A model generated the notes under the pieces. It had not been told where the DNA came from and ran no database searches. It worked only from the letters and a program-made list of their open reading frames with translations. From positions 1 through 64,000 of the forward strand of contig JALWRI010000113.1 of NCBI GenBank assembly GCA_026994225.1: a stretch of DNA of 64,000 bases, in the 5' to 3' direction. Position 1 is the stretch's first letter. The number at the start of each line of letters is the position of its first letter. The stretch comes from Gammaproteobacteria bacterium (GTDB lineage: Bacteria > Pseudomonadota > Gammaproteobacteria > GRL18). Position numbers and translations under genes: made by a program. This document shows, piece by piece, positions 26,515-35,722 of the stretch.

Positions 26515-28092
26515 TTAATTAGCCGTTTGTCTTTCCAAAGCCTGAGATAAATGTTTACAAACGGTTTTTAATACTTTAATCCGTGCATATAACTTATCAT
26601 TTCCCTCAACCAATATCCAGGGTGCGTTACGAGTGCTGGTTCTTTCTACTAAATCATTAACCGCCATATCATATTCATCCCATTTTTCTCTATTGCGCCA
26701 ATCTTCTTCGGTTAGTTTCCAACGTTTATGAGGGGTTTTTTCACGTAATTTAAAGCGGGAAAGTTGTTCATCTTTATCAATATGAATCCAGAACTTTAAT
26801 ACTACAATATTTCCTTCACCTAATTGCTCTTCAAAATTATTAATTTCTGAGTAAGCTCGACGCCATTCATTTTCTAATGCAAAGCCTTCTACTCTTTCAA
26901 CAAGGACACGTCCATACCAACTACGATCAAAAATAGTGACTCGTCCAGCACGAGGTAAATGTCGCCAAAAACGCCAAAGATAATGTTGCGCTCGTTCTTC
27001 ATCAGTAGGAGCTGCAATAGGAATAACTAGATAATTTCTGGCATCCATAGCGGAGGTTAAACGGCGAATAGCCCCACCTTTACCGGCTGCATCTGCTCCT
27101 TCGAACACTAATAAAGTGGAAATTTTTTGTTCTTGAGCCTGACGTTGTAAAATACCAAGTTTTGCTTGATATTCTTTTAGTTGTTTTTTATAATCTTCTT
27201 TATCTAATTGTTTAGTTAAATCAAGCGTATTTAGCACTGTTAACACTTTAGATGATTTTTCTGTTTTATTTTTATCCTGTTTAGATTTGCTTTTTTTCTT
27301 TAACTGTTCTTTAAGAGCTTGCTGTTCTTCTCGTTGTTGCTCTCGTAATTGTTGTTTGAGTTTTTGTTTTAATTCAGCTTCTTGTAAATGTTTATTAATG
27401 CTTTCTAAAATACTGTGTGCAACGGTAACACGGCGATAATTAATATCAACGCCTTCAACGATAGACCAGGGTGCTTTACCTGTGCTAGTTCGCATAATCG
27501 TCCGTTCAGCAGCATTGGTAAATGCCTTATATTTATGCCAATGTTCCCAATCTTTTTCTGTTACTTGCCAACTTAATAGGGGATCTTTTTCTAAATGTTG
27601 GAAACGCATTTTTTGTTCTGCTTTACTCAAATGCATCCAAAACTTAATAATTAATGCTCCATCATTTGCGAGTGCATTTTCAAAATTAATAATATGATCG
27701 AGTTGTTCATCAAATTGTGCATTATTTACCTTGTCATATACCTTATCTAATACCGGACGAGAATACCAGGAACTAAGGAATAAACCCATTTGACCTTTAG
27801 GGGGTAAATCACGCCAAAATCGCCAATATTCAGGGCGTTCTGATTCTTCATCAGATGCTACACCATAAGCATGGTTAACAAGCCAACGGGGATCCATCCA
27901 GGCATTGAGTAAATTAACAGTATCCCCTTTTCCTGCACCATCTACACCGGCAAACAGGATAATAACAGGAAAATTTCCAAAGCTACGGACAGCTTGTTGT
28001 GCTTTGAGTAATTCTTGCCGCAAATAAATTTCTTGTTCTTTATAGGCTTTTTTACTTAATGTACGCCCTAATTCGGCTGTTCTAAACATCAT
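26515..28092 (-). CDS. Two-domain polyphosphate kinase 2 (polyphosphate:AMP phosphotransferase)
   Basis: A 525-residue fusion of two PPK2 domains, as in class II polyphosphate:AMP phosphotransferases that make ADP from AMP and polyphosphate. The N-terminal domain has Walker A GVDGAGKGD near residue 49 and FLSSWYSRP; the C-terminal domain has GADAAGKGG near 325, FWRHLPRAGRVTIFDRSWYGR and the lid after it. A Lys/Glu/Gln-rich linker of about 50 residues (around 240-290) joins them. GGGGG five bases before ATG 28092 fixes the start. The N-terminal copy lacks the Asp-Arg of FDRSWY, so only the second domain looks fully catalytic, as in the known family. Confidence 0.88.
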   Translation of the reverse strand: MMFRTAELGRTLSKKAYKEQEIYLRQELLKAQQAVRSFGNFPVIILFAGVDGAGKGDTVNLLNAWMDPRWLVNHAYGVASDEESERPEYWRFWRDLPPKGQMGLFLSSWYSRPVLDKVYDKVNNAQFDEQLDHIINFENALANDGALIIKFWMHLSKAEQKMRFQHLEKDPLLSWQVTEKDWEHWHKYKAFTNAAERTIMRTSTGKAPWSIVEGVDINYRRVTVAHSILESINKHLQEAELKQKLKQQLREQQREEQQALKEQLKKKSKSKQDKNKTEKSSKVLTVLNTLDLTKQLDKEDYKKQLKEYQAKLGILQRQAQEQKISTLLVFEGADAAGKGGAIRRLTSAMDARNYLVIPIAAPTDEERAQHYLWRFWRHLPRAGRVTIFDRSWYGRVLVERVEGFALENEWRRAYSEINNFEEQLGEGNIVVLKFWIHIDKDEQLSRFKLREKTPHKRWKLTEEDWRNREKWDEYDMAVNDLVERTSTRNAPWILVEGNDKLYARIKVLKTVCKHLSQALERQTAN

Positions 28093-28204
28093 GGTATCCC
28101 CCTTGTTTACAGATAGTTTTGTTAACAATATAACATATTATTGTACTTTTTATGTTATATTCACAATGTGAAATTAATAATATTATTTAAGAAAATAGGT
28201 TAAA

Positions 28205-29359
28205 GTGGGTACGTTAGTGATAGTTAAAAAATATAATAGATGCTTGTTTTTAATGCTAATATTACTGCTGTATAGCACAGCTAGTATAGCAAATCCTCGT
28301 GTAGTAGGAGGGTTTGAAGCACAGCCTGGAGCATGGCCCTGGATGATGGGGCTAGGCTATGCAGAAAAGGAGAATTATTTTGGTCAATATTGTGGCGCAA
28401 CACTTATTCATCCAAATTGGGCAATGACGGCAGCACATTGTGTAGTCAATACTGAGGACGGCTTAATAACTGCGGTAGAAAATTTAGTAGTGTTTATTGG
28501 TGTGCATAATTTAAAAACAGATACCGGAAAACGCATTGCTTTACAACGTATCATTATTCATCCTGATTATGATTTTCACGCAGATAAAAATGATATTGCC
28601 CTGTTAGAATTAAAAAAACCGGTAACAGATATTATGCCCATTGACCTTCCAGGGCAATATTTTACTGATCCGGTGATGCCTGCTGGAACAGCGGCTACGC
28701 TTTTGGGTTGGGGAAATATCAAACCTTCCTCCATTTTTATTGATCCGAGCGAAGAAATTTTTTTTCCAGAAAGTTTACAGCAAGTTTCTATTCCTTTAGT
28801 ATCCAATGAAACATGCCAAAATGCCTATACAACGTATTATCCAGAATTTGATATTAATATTGCAACAGGTATGTTATGTGCGGGCCTGGCAAATGGAGGA
28901 AAAGACAGTTGTCAAGCAGATAGTGGCGGGCCTTTACTGGTTGCTAGAGCGGGTGTAAATAGTTGGACACAAGTAGGGATTGTAAGTTTTGGGGCAGGTT
29001 GCGCCCAAGAAAATGCTTATGGTGTGTACACACGTGTTGCATACTATACCCAATGGATTTCAGATACCATCTGCCGAGCAAGTGAAATTCCAGATCGACC
29101 CCAACTGAGTATCAAAGCATTATCTAGTCATGATTTTCAAATTGATATTGATACAGCAGCATCTACTGGTTCATTTTATCGTTTATATTATGCTCCTTAT
29201 CCTGATGCCAAGCACATTCAATATACTGATTTAGTGATGCGTAATCATGTTGTATTGCAAAATTTAAATGCTACACAACGGTTTTATTTAGTAGTACAAT
29301 CATATCAAGGTGTTTGTGTTAGTGCTTTTTCTAACACAGCAATTTTATTACCTGAATAA
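28205..29359 (+). CDS. Secreted trypsin-like serine protease (S1 family)
   Basis: A 384-residue exported endopeptidase. A signal peptide (CLFLMLILLLYSTASIA) is followed by the activation site R-VVGGFEA, so the zymogen propeptide is only a few residues. The triad is His in MTAAHC, Asp in NDIALLEL and Ser in DSCQADSGGPLL; the Asp six residues before the Ser predicts trypsin-like cleavage after Lys/Arg. About 95 residues after the protease domain form a C-terminal extension with a fibronectin-like FYRLYYAPYPDA stretch. The GTG at 28205 or a later GTG at 28217 is the start. Trypsin-like S1 enzymes with this activation site are less common in bacteria than in animals. Confidence 0.88.
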   Translation: MGTLVIVKKYNRCLFLMLILLLYSTASIANPRVVGGFEAQPGAWPWMMGLGYAEKENYFGQYCGATLIHPNWAMTAAHCVVNTEDGLITAVENLVVFIGVHNLKTDTGKRIALQRIIIHPDYDFHADKNDIALLELKKPVTDIMPIDLPGQYFTDPVMPAGTAATLLGWGNIKPSSIFIDPSEEIFFPESLQQVSIPLVSNETCQNAYTTYYPEFDINIATGMLCAGLANGGKDSCQADSGGPLLVARAGVNSWTQVGIVSFGAGCAQENAYGVYTRVAYYTQWISDTICRASEIPDRPQLSIKALSSHDFQIDIDTAASTGSFYRLYYAPYPDAKHIQYTDLVMRNHVVLQNLNATQRFYLVVQSYQGVCVSAFSNTAILLPE

Positions 29360-29381
29360 TTATAGCTAGAGTTAAAAATAG

Positions 29382-29615
29382 ATGCGTTTAATTTTATTAT
29401 TAATAGTATTAACTATTATTGGTTTGCTTGTAAGTAAGCAGCTCAGTCAACCGACTGTCAGTACACAACAATATTTACCGCAACAGGAAATAACATTACC
29501 TGTTAAGATACCCAATAATTTAAAGGATATTCCACAGTTTGAGCAAGATATTGATAACTATATGGAAAAAACGAAGCAAAAAAGAATGGATCAGTTAAAT
29601 AATCTTTCCTATTAA
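29382..29615 (+). CDS. Small single-pass membrane protein
   Basis: A 77-residue protein with an N-terminal transmembrane helix (LILLLIVLTIIGLLVS) and a hydrophilic, Gln-rich tail ending in a Lys-rich helix. It lies 22 bp after the protease gene and may share its transcript. No named family is recognised, though short proteins with this MRLILLLIVL-type start are common in proteobacteria. Its stop overlaps the stop of the convergent gene by 4 nt. Confidence 0.55.
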   Translation: MRLILLLIVLTIIGLLVSKQLSQPTVSTQQYLPQQEITLPVKIPNNLKDIPQFEQDIDNYMEKTKQKRMDQLNNLSY

Positions 29616-29914
29616 AAATAGTGATAACGACGCATAAAATAAGGGATAGTAATACATTGAGCCATAATAGTAGGTAGGCTAAGGCGATTATTATAGAGTA
29701 CGTTAATATCGTTAAATGGCCAAAATAACCAAATAGGGAGAGAAAGTATAAAAGCACTCCCTGTGCTAAAAAAAATACACCGTAGCCCTTGCCATTTATC
29801 TATATGGGGTTTATTTATCAAACGAAATTGAACAATCCACTGCCCGATAGAAAAAATAATATGTAGCGGCGCACTAATAAAAAAAGCGGTACGGATAATT
29901 TCAAATATTAACAT
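29612..29914 (-). CDS. Small hydrophobic protein overlapping the end of argF
   Basis: A 100-residue protein with about three hydrophobic segments ([53 protein letters not shown]). Its ATG lies inside the last codons of argF (14-nt overlap), suggesting translational coupling. No family is recognised. The consistent membrane character argues for a real gene, but with no domain match this remains a hypothetical membrane protein. Confidence 0.55.
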   Translation of the reverse strand: MLIFEIIRTAFFISAPLHIIFSIGQWIVQFRLINKPHIDKWQGLRCIFFSTGSAFILSLPIWLFWPFNDINVLYNNRLSLPTIMAQCITIPYFMRRYHYF

Positions 29915-30812
29915 GCAATAAAAATTCTAATAAGGCTTTTTGGGCATGTAAACGGTTTTCAGCTTGTTCCCAGACGACACTTTGTTTACCTTCTAATACG
30001 GCAGTAGTTACTTCTTCTTCCCTATGAGCAGGTAAGCAATGCATAAACAAGCAATCGGGATGGGCAACAGACATCACATTTTCATTCACTTGAAAATCAG
30101 CAAAGGCTTTTTCACGTAAGGCTTGTTCCTGTTCTTGACCCATACTTGCCCAGACATCGGTAGTAATAAGATCACTGTTTTCACTTGCAGTAATGGGATC
30201 ATGAAAGATAGTAACGTCTACGCCTTCTTGTTGTGCTATTTGAGGATCAGGATCATAGCCTTTTGGACAAGCAATATGAAGGGTAAAATGCCAACGTTTT
30301 GCGGCATTAATATAGGAATGACACATATTATTTCCATCCCCTATCCAGGTTACTGTTTTTCCTGCAATATCCCCACGTTGTTCTTGATATGTCAGCATAT
30401 CAGCAAGCAGTTGACAAGGGTGATAGCTATCTGTCAGGGCATTAATAACAGGGACTTGAGAATATGCTGCAAAAGTATCTAAAGTCTGTTGAGAAAAGGT
30501 ACGGATCGTAATAATATCTACCATGCGTGATAGCACTCGTGCGCTATCTTCAATAGGTTCTCCTCGTCCTAATTGGGTATCTTTAGAAGATAAAAATAGG
30601 GCGTGTCCACCAAGTTGCATCATACCCGTTTCAAAAGATACTCGGGTACGGGTAGATGATTTTTCAAAGATCATACCCAACGCATAGTTTTTTAAACTTT
30701 CATGGAGAGTATGTTGTTTTTGTAAGGATTTTAATTGTCTGGCACGTTGAATAATCGCTTGTAATTCTTTAGTACTTAAATCTAATAGGGTGAGAAAATG
30801 ACGAGTAGACAT
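29901..30812 (-). CDS. argF: Ornithine carbamoyltransferase
   Basis: This 303-residue cytoplasmic enzyme makes citrulline from ornithine and carbamoyl phosphate. The carbamoyl-phosphate motif FEKSSTRTR lies near residue 50, HPCQLLAD near 130, and the ornithine-binding HCLPAHR near 265. It is 58 bp downstream of argD on the same strand, giving an argD-argF operon as in several gammaproteobacteria. The spacer holds a GTAGCTAACGGTAGC direct repeat of unknown role. Confidence 0.96.
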   Translation of the reverse strand: MSTRHFLTLLDLSTKELQAIIQRARQLKSLQKQHTLHESLKNYALGMIFEKSSTRTRVSFETGMMQLGGHALFLSSKDTQLGRGEPIEDSARVLSRMVDIITIRTFSQQTLDTFAAYSQVPVINALTDSYHPCQLLADMLTYQEQRGDIAGKTVTWIGDGNNMCHSYINAAKRWHFTLHIACPKGYDPDPQIAQQEGVDVTIFHDPITASENSDLITTDVWASMGQEQEQALREKAFADFQVNENVMSVAHPDCLFMHCLPAHREEEVTTAVLEGKQSVVWEQAENRLHAQKALLEFLLHVNI

Positions 30813-30870
30813 AGTAACTTCCTTGGTAGCTAACGGTAGCTCAATGATTTGAGTTGACTAAAAAACATGA

Positions 30871-32058
30871 TTAATGCTCTGCAAACTGCATAATAATTCG
30901 GCTTAATGTTTCAATAAGTTGTTCAATATGCGTATCTGTTACGATTAAAGGAGGAAGTAAACGCACGGTATTACCAGCGGTAACATTAATTAATAGACCT
31001 TCTTGTAGTGCGATAGAGACCAATTCAGTGCTGTTTTGCGTAAGTTCTATCCCGAGCATTAATCCCTGACTACGAATATTACGAATATAAGGCTTATCAG
31101 CAAGTACTGCATGTAACCCCTGATGTAATTGTTTACCTCGCAAAGTGGCTTGTTGATCCAGTTTTTCTTCTTGCATGACTTCAATAGTAGCCAATGCCGC
31201 ACTACATGCAAGGGGATTGCCACCAAATGTAGAGCCATGATTACCAGCTTGGAATAATTGTACTGCCTCTCTTGTTGCTAAACAGGCTCCGATTGGTACG
31301 CCGTTTCCTAATGCTTTTGCAACCGTCATAATATCAGCTACCACATTGCTATGTTGTGCGGCAAACCATTTCCCTGTACGACACATACCGGTTTGAATTT
31401 CATCTAAAATTAAGAGCCATTGTTGTGCATCACATAATTGCCGTAATTGTGATAAATAGTTTTCATCAGGGATATTGACCCCCCCTTCTCCTTGAATAGG
31501 TTCAACTAATATTGCAACGACATTATGATTAGGTTGGGCAATAATGGTATTGATAGCATTTATATCATTATAATCGACCCGAATAAAACCGGGCATTAAA
31601 GGTTCAAATCCGGCTTGTACTTTACGGTTTCCAGTAGCAGTAAGCGTTGCTAGAGTACGGCCATGAAAGCTATTACTGGTTACAATAATTTGTGGATTTT
31701 GAATATTTTTTTTATGTCCATATAAACGTGCAAGTTTAATAGCTGCCTCGTTAGCTTCTGCACCAGAGTTACAAAAAAAGGCATTATCCATTTGTGCAAG
31801 CTGGCATAATTTTTTAGCTAATTGTTGTTGTTGCTTTATATGATATAAATTAGAGGTATGTAATAAGGTATTTGCCTGTTGGCAAATTGCCTCACTGACT
31901 GCAGGATGGGAATGACCTAAACTACATACGGCAATGCCACTTAGTGCATCAAAATATTGTTTACCATCGGTATCCCATAAATAGATACCTTTACCGTGGC
32001 TAAAGGTAACAGGTAACGGTGCATAATTATTCATTAAATATGATGTAGATGTACCCAT
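30871..32058 (-). CDS. argD: Acetylornithine aminotransferase
   Basis: A class III PLP aminotransferase of 395 residues that converts N-acetylglutamate semialdehyde to N-acetylornithine and may also serve lysine synthesis. FCNSGAEANEAAIKLAR, LDEIQTGMCRTG, and VAKALGNGVPIGA with the PLP lysine are the family signatures, and GNHGSTFGGNPLACSAAL follows. It is first in the argD-argF operon. glmS upstream is separated by a terminator. Confidence 0.95.
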   Translation of the reverse strand: MGTSTSYLMNNYAPLPVTFSHGKGIYLWDTDGKQYFDALSGIAVCSLGHSHPAVSEAICQQANTLLHTSNLYHIKQQQQLAKKLCQLAQMDNAFFCNSGAEANEAAIKLARLYGHKKNIQNPQIIVTSNSFHGRTLATLTATGNRKVQAGFEPLMPGFIRVDYNDINAINTIIAQPNHNVVAILVEPIQGEGGVNIPDENYLSQLRQLCDAQQWLLILDEIQTGMCRTGKWFAAQHSNVVADIMTVAKALGNGVPIGACLATREAVQLFQAGNHGSTFGGNPLACSAALATIEVMQEEKLDQQATLRGKQLHQGLHAVLADKPYIRNIRSQGLMLGIELTQNSTELVSIALQEGLLINVTAGNTVRLLPPLIVTDTHIEQLIETLSRIIMQFAEH

Positions 32059-32091
32059 AATTAAAACCTAAAAAAAATGAACCCTATCAAA

Positions 32092-32115
32092 CAAAAAAGC
32101 AGTCAAAGGACTGCT
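32092..32115 (-). terminator. Rho-independent terminator of glmS
   Basis: On the minus strand AGCAGTC (32115-32109) pairs perfectly with GACTGCT (32104-32098) around a 4-nt loop, followed by TTTTTTG. This is a classical intrinsic terminator about 50 nt after the glmS stop. Confidence 0.9.
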
Positions 32116-32166
32116 AAGAAAAGCTTTCTATTTTATTTTTTATTAGAAAATAAGTCAATCAAAAAG

Positions 32167-33969
32167 TTATTCTACGGTCACACTTTTAGCTAAGTTTCTA
32201 GGCATATCCACATCATTGCCCAAACGGATAGCAATTTCCAAGGCTAATAATTGTACAACAATTAACATTTCAAAAAATTCTAACATAGGATGGGTGTAGG
32301 CATTAATTTTAATTAAATCATCAGCGAGTTCAAAATATTCGGTGGCAATGGCTATAATTGTGGAATCTCTGGCAGAGAGTTCTTCTACATTACTTTTTAT
32401 TTTATTGTACAAACGGCTTTTCCCCATTAAAGCGATAGTAAACAATTCAGCATCAGCAAGAGCAATAGGACCGTGTTTCATTTCCCCTGCAGGATATCCT
32501 TCAGCATGTAGATAACTAATCTCTTTTAATTTTAATGCACCTTCTAATGCAAGAGGGTAAAAAATATCTCGCCCAATAAAGAAAAAGCCATGACCATGTA
32601 GATAACGTTTAGATAAACGGTGGATACGATCATGTACAGATGTAGCACTACGTAGCACTTGATGGGTCTTTTCTAATGCTTGTATTTCTTTTTGCAATGC
32701 GATGCCGTGTAAACATCCTTTACTTTGTCCCCAATAGCAGGCTAAAAGCCATAGTGTCATAATTTGTGCGCTAAAGGCTTTTGTTGATGCCACCCCTTTT
32801 TCTATTCCTGCCCGCAATAACAGGCTTTTATCTGCAAGACGTACGATAGAACTGTTATCGACATTACATAATGCTAAGGTTTTGATGCCTTGTTTTTTTA
32901 CTAACTTAAGCACTTCAAGGGTGTCCGCCGTTTCTCCTGATTGGGAAATAACAATCAATAAACCCTCTGGATTAAGGACTGGATTGCGATAGCGAAATTC
33001 ACTAGCAATCGCAACATTGGTGGGGATTTTAGCAAGTTGTTCTAATAGATAACTACCTGTTAAGGCAGCATGATAACTCGTACCGCACGCACAAAGGGTA
33101 ATGGATTGATAAGTGGTTAACCAATCAGGGGAAATTTCTTCAATATGGATGTGTTGTGCTTGCAAACGACCCATTAAAATATCACTGATAACAGTAGATT
33201 GCTCGTATATTTCCTTTTCCATAAAAAATCGGAAGCCTTCTTTTTGTGCGGTAATACTGCTTGCAGGAAGAGGGGAAGTGGATATTGTCACGGCTTGATG
33301 TTGTGTATCGAATAATAATACCTCTTGGGCATTGGCAATGCCCCATTGTCCATCTTCTAAATAACAAGTATTTTGACAAATACCCACTAAGGGCGCATCA
33401 GAAGATGCAAAAAATAGTCCCTGTTCAGAAAAACCAATTTGCAAGGGAGAGCCATTGCGGGCAAAGAAAATTTGTTCAGGGCAGTGTTCAGTGATAAGTA
33501 AAATAGCATACGCACCGTTTAAATCGGCAAGTGTTGCAGTAAATGCCGTAGTGGGAGATTTTCCTTTATTGAGATGTTGTTCAAATAAATGGACTATCAC
33601 TTCACTATCAGTTTGGCTGATAAAAGTACTGGCTAACTGTTTTTTAAGTGCTACATAATTTTCGATAATCCCATTATGTACTACATAACTATGTGTTAGG
33701 CCATGTGGATGCGCATTAAGTTCTGTTGGTTTACCATGCGTAGCCCAACGGGTATGTCCGATACCTGCTGTTAATCCTTGTGTGCTGACAGCATGTAATT
33801 TGTCTTCTAAATGGTGTAATTTTCCGGTTGCCTTAAAGACTTGTATGCCCTGTTCTTGAAATAGAGCAATACCCGCTGAATCATAACCACGATATTCCAG
33901 TTCTTTTAAACCGCTTAAAAGTAACTGTTTAGCTTCCCTTTTGCCAATGTAGCCAACAATTCCACACAT
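32167..33969 (-). CDS. glmS: Glutamine-fructose-6-phosphate aminotransferase (isomerizing)
   Basis: GlmS makes glucosamine 6-phosphate, the entry to peptidoglycan and lipopolysaccharide amino sugars. The 600 residues start MCGIVGYIG, whose Cys after Met removal is the glutaminase nucleophile, with HTRWATHG in the same domain. Two SIS isomerase domains follow, with SQSGETADTLE near 345 and the terminal NLAKSVTVE conserved. A 65-nt leader is predicted from the upstream promoter; no glmS ribozyme fold was seen and none is expected in gammaproteobacteria. Confidence 0.97.
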   Translation of the reverse strand: MCGIVGYIGKREAKQLLLSGLKELEYRGYDSAGIALFQEQGIQVFKATGKLHHLEDKLHAVSTQGLTAGIGHTRWATHGKPTELNAHPHGLTHSYVVHNGIIENYVALKKQLASTFISQTDSEVIVHLFEQHLNKGKSPTTAFTATLADLNGAYAILLITEHCPEQIFFARNGSPLQIGFSEQGLFFASSDAPLVGICQNTCYLEDGQWGIANAQEVLLFDTQHQAVTISTSPLPASSITAQKEGFRFFMEKEIYEQSTVISDILMGRLQAQHIHIEEISPDWLTTYQSITLCACGTSYHAALTGSYLLEQLAKIPTNVAIASEFRYRNPVLNPEGLLIVISQSGETADTLEVLKLVKKQGIKTLALCNVDNSSIVRLADKSLLLRAGIEKGVASTKAFSAQIMTLWLLACYWGQSKGCLHGIALQKEIQALEKTHQVLRSATSVHDRIHRLSKRYLHGHGFFFIGRDIFYPLALEGALKLKEISYLHAEGYPAGEMKHGPIALADAELFTIALMGKSRLYNKIKSNVEELSARDSTIIAIATEYFELADDLIKINAYTHPMLEFFEMLIVVQLLALEIAIRLGNDVDMPRNLAKSVTVE

Positions 33970-34041
33970 AAATTATCTATTTCCAGAATTTGTTATTATA
34001 TGATCGCATCAAAGAATGCAATAAAAAGTGGATATTTCGAT

Positions 34042-34070
34042 AACATAGCATATTGATTTTTGTTTGACAA
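34042..34070 (-). promoter_or_regulatory. Probable glmS promoter
   Basis: On the minus strand TTGTCA (34070-34065) and TATGTT (34047-34042) are separated by exactly 17 bp. The predicted start lies about 65 nt upstream of the glmS ATG. Each box has one or two mismatches to the sigma-70 consensus. Confidence 0.45.
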
Positions 34071-34109
34071 ACATGGACTTATCTATTAGCTCAGCGAGAG
34101 TATTATAAA

Positions 34110-34124
34110 GCCCCCTAGAGGGCG
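34110..34124 (-). terminator. GC-rich hairpin after the SafE-like gene
   Basis: On the minus strand GCCCT and GGGGC form a short stem around CTAG, followed by TTTATAAT. It lies 28-42 nt after the stop of the membrane-protein gene. The T tract is interrupted, so this is a modest terminator candidate. Confidence 0.45.
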
Positions 34125-34151
34125 TAGAATGCGACGTTTGTGATAAATCAA

Positions 34152-34829
34152 TCACGCTGTAAAAAGAGTAAATAAATGCACTATACCAAGCGCAATCACT
34201 AATATTCCTGTTATTTGATAGAGCCAATCTTTTTGCATTAGCTGGCGTAGTTGACAAGCAAATATCCCCATTGTCAGTAATAGGGGTAATGTGCCTAAGG
34301 CAAAACTGAACATAATCAATGCGCCTTGTGAGGCATTGCCTGTGCTAATACTCCAAAACAACATGGTATAGACTAACCCACAAGGCAGATAACCCCATAG
34401 CATACCTAAAATAAATGCCTGCGGTAGGGATGAAACGGGAATAAAACGTTTACTCAAGGGTTCAATAAGCTGCCATAATTGTCCCCCTAGATGTTCAATT
34501 TTCTTAAATCCATGCCACCATCGACCAAGATAAAGCCCAAGTAGTATCATAAAAATACCTGCAACAAGACCTAAAACGAATTGTACCTGATGCAGAGGAA
34601 GTAAATAATAAGACAGAGTGCTGCCTATCGCTCCCATTAAAAAACCTGCGAAAGTGTAACTTAAAATACGTCCACTGTTATATACGAAAAGATATAGCAA
34701 AGGGGGGGCAGTTTTCGTTGATGCCCCTAAGGTAAGAGCCGTAACAATACCACCACACATACCTATACAATGGCTTGCTCCGAGTAAACCAGCTAACAAT
34801 GCAGAAAAATACAGGCTGTGTTCAGGCAT
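34152..34829 (-). CDS. TauE/SafE-DsbD_2-like integral membrane protein
   Basis: A 225-residue inner-membrane protein with about six helices. ASHCIGMCGGIVTAL near residue 18, a Gly-rich NSGRILSYTFAGFLMGAIGS helix and WGYLPCGLVY near 150 are typical of the family annotated as sulfite exporter TauE/SafE or DsbD_2 (often beside cytochrome oxidase and copper genes). Conserved Cys residues in HCxGMCGG and LPCGL suggest metal or thiol chemistry. The ATG at 34829 overlaps the xthA stop by 8 nt, so translation is coupled. No heavy-metal or oxidase genes lie nearby, so the substrate is open. Confidence 0.78.
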   Translation of the reverse strand: MPEHSLYFSALLAGLLGASHCIGMCGGIVTALTLGASTKTAPPLLYLFVYNSGRILSYTFAGFLMGAIGSTLSYYLLPLHQVQFVLGLVAGIFMILLGLYLGRWWHGFKKIEHLGGQLWQLIEPLSKRFIPVSSLPQAFILGMLWGYLPCGLVYTMLFWSISTGNASQGALIMFSFALGTLPLLLTMGIFACQLRQLMQKDWLYQITGILVIALGIVHLFTLFTA

Positions 34830-35640
34830 TATCAGATGTGTTAACTGAAAGGTAAAAATCAGCAATATTTTTTTGATATTCTATAATAAGTGGTGCATGA
34901 TCTGAAAATCGTTGTGCTTTATAAATACTGGCAGTGTTTACAGTATCTTTTAAATCAGGTGTAATAATTTGATAATCAATACGCCAACCTACATTTTTTT
35001 CCCATGCTTTACCTCGATTAGACCACCAAGTATAGTGATCAGGGTCTTTTTCTACTACCCGAAACGCATCAACGAAACCCATATTATTAAAGAGCTGATC
35101 CATAAAAGCCCGTTCTGCAGGCAAAAAACCAGAATGTTTCTGGTTGGCTTTCCAGTTTTTTAGATCGATTTCTTTGTGAGCAATATTCCAATCCCCACAT
35201 AGTATATAACTACGGGAATTTTGACGCATAGCATGTAATAGGGGAGTTAATTTATCTAAAAACTGATATTTAAGGGTTTGTCTTGTTTCTCCAGATGAAC
35301 CTGATGGGAGGTATAAAGAAGCGATACTTAATTGTCCAAAATTTACCTGAATAAATCGGCCTTCTTTGTCGAGTATGCCCCATTGCGTACCTAAAGACAG
35401 ATCAATACTATCGGGACGAGATTTACTATAAATAGCAACGCCACTGTATCCTTTTTTTTCTGCACTGTTAAAAAAAATATGGTATCCTTCAATGTGATAA
35501 AGAGGATCAGCAAGTTGAAAAGGCTGTGCTTTTGTTTCTTGTATACAGATAATATCCGCTTGTTGTTTTTTCATCCAGGTAAAAAATTCTTTTTTAGCTG
35601 CAGCACGAATACCGTTAAGATTGACTGAAATAATTTTCAT
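34822..35640 (-). CDS. xthA: Exodeoxyribonuclease III / AP endonuclease
   Basis: A 272-residue base excision repair nuclease. SVNLNGIRAA at the start, IICIQETKA with the metal-binding Glu near residue 34, LCGDWNIAH near 148 and FSDHAPLIIEY with the catalytic Asp-His pair near 250 mark the exonuclease-endonuclease-phosphatase fold. It has no redox extension. xthA divergent from pyrE is a common gammaproteobacterial arrangement, here with a relic gene inserted between them. Confidence 0.93.
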   Translation of the reverse strand: MKIISVNLNGIRAAAKKEFFTWMKKQQADIICIQETKAQPFQLADPLYHIEGYHIFFNSAEKKGYSGVAIYSKSRPDSIDLSLGTQWGILDKEGRFIQVNFGQLSIASLYLPSGSSGETRQTLKYQFLDKLTPLLHAMRQNSRSYILCGDWNIAHKEIDLKNWKANQKHSGFLPAERAFMDQLFNNMGFVDAFRVVEKDPDHYTWWSNRGKAWEKNVGWRIDYQIITPDLKDTVNTASIYKAQRFSDHAPLIIEYQKNIADFYLSVNTSDNA

Positions 35641-35722
35641 AAATAATAGAATAATACAGGTATGTTATGAGAAAGACCATTCTAACAAAATATAGAAAAA
35701 ATGGAACGATAACAGATCGGAT

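Noticed and set aside
34009-34257. A minus-strand frame overlapping the end of the SafE-like gene
   Set aside because: It overlaps the real gene in another frame and spans its terminator and the glmS promoter.
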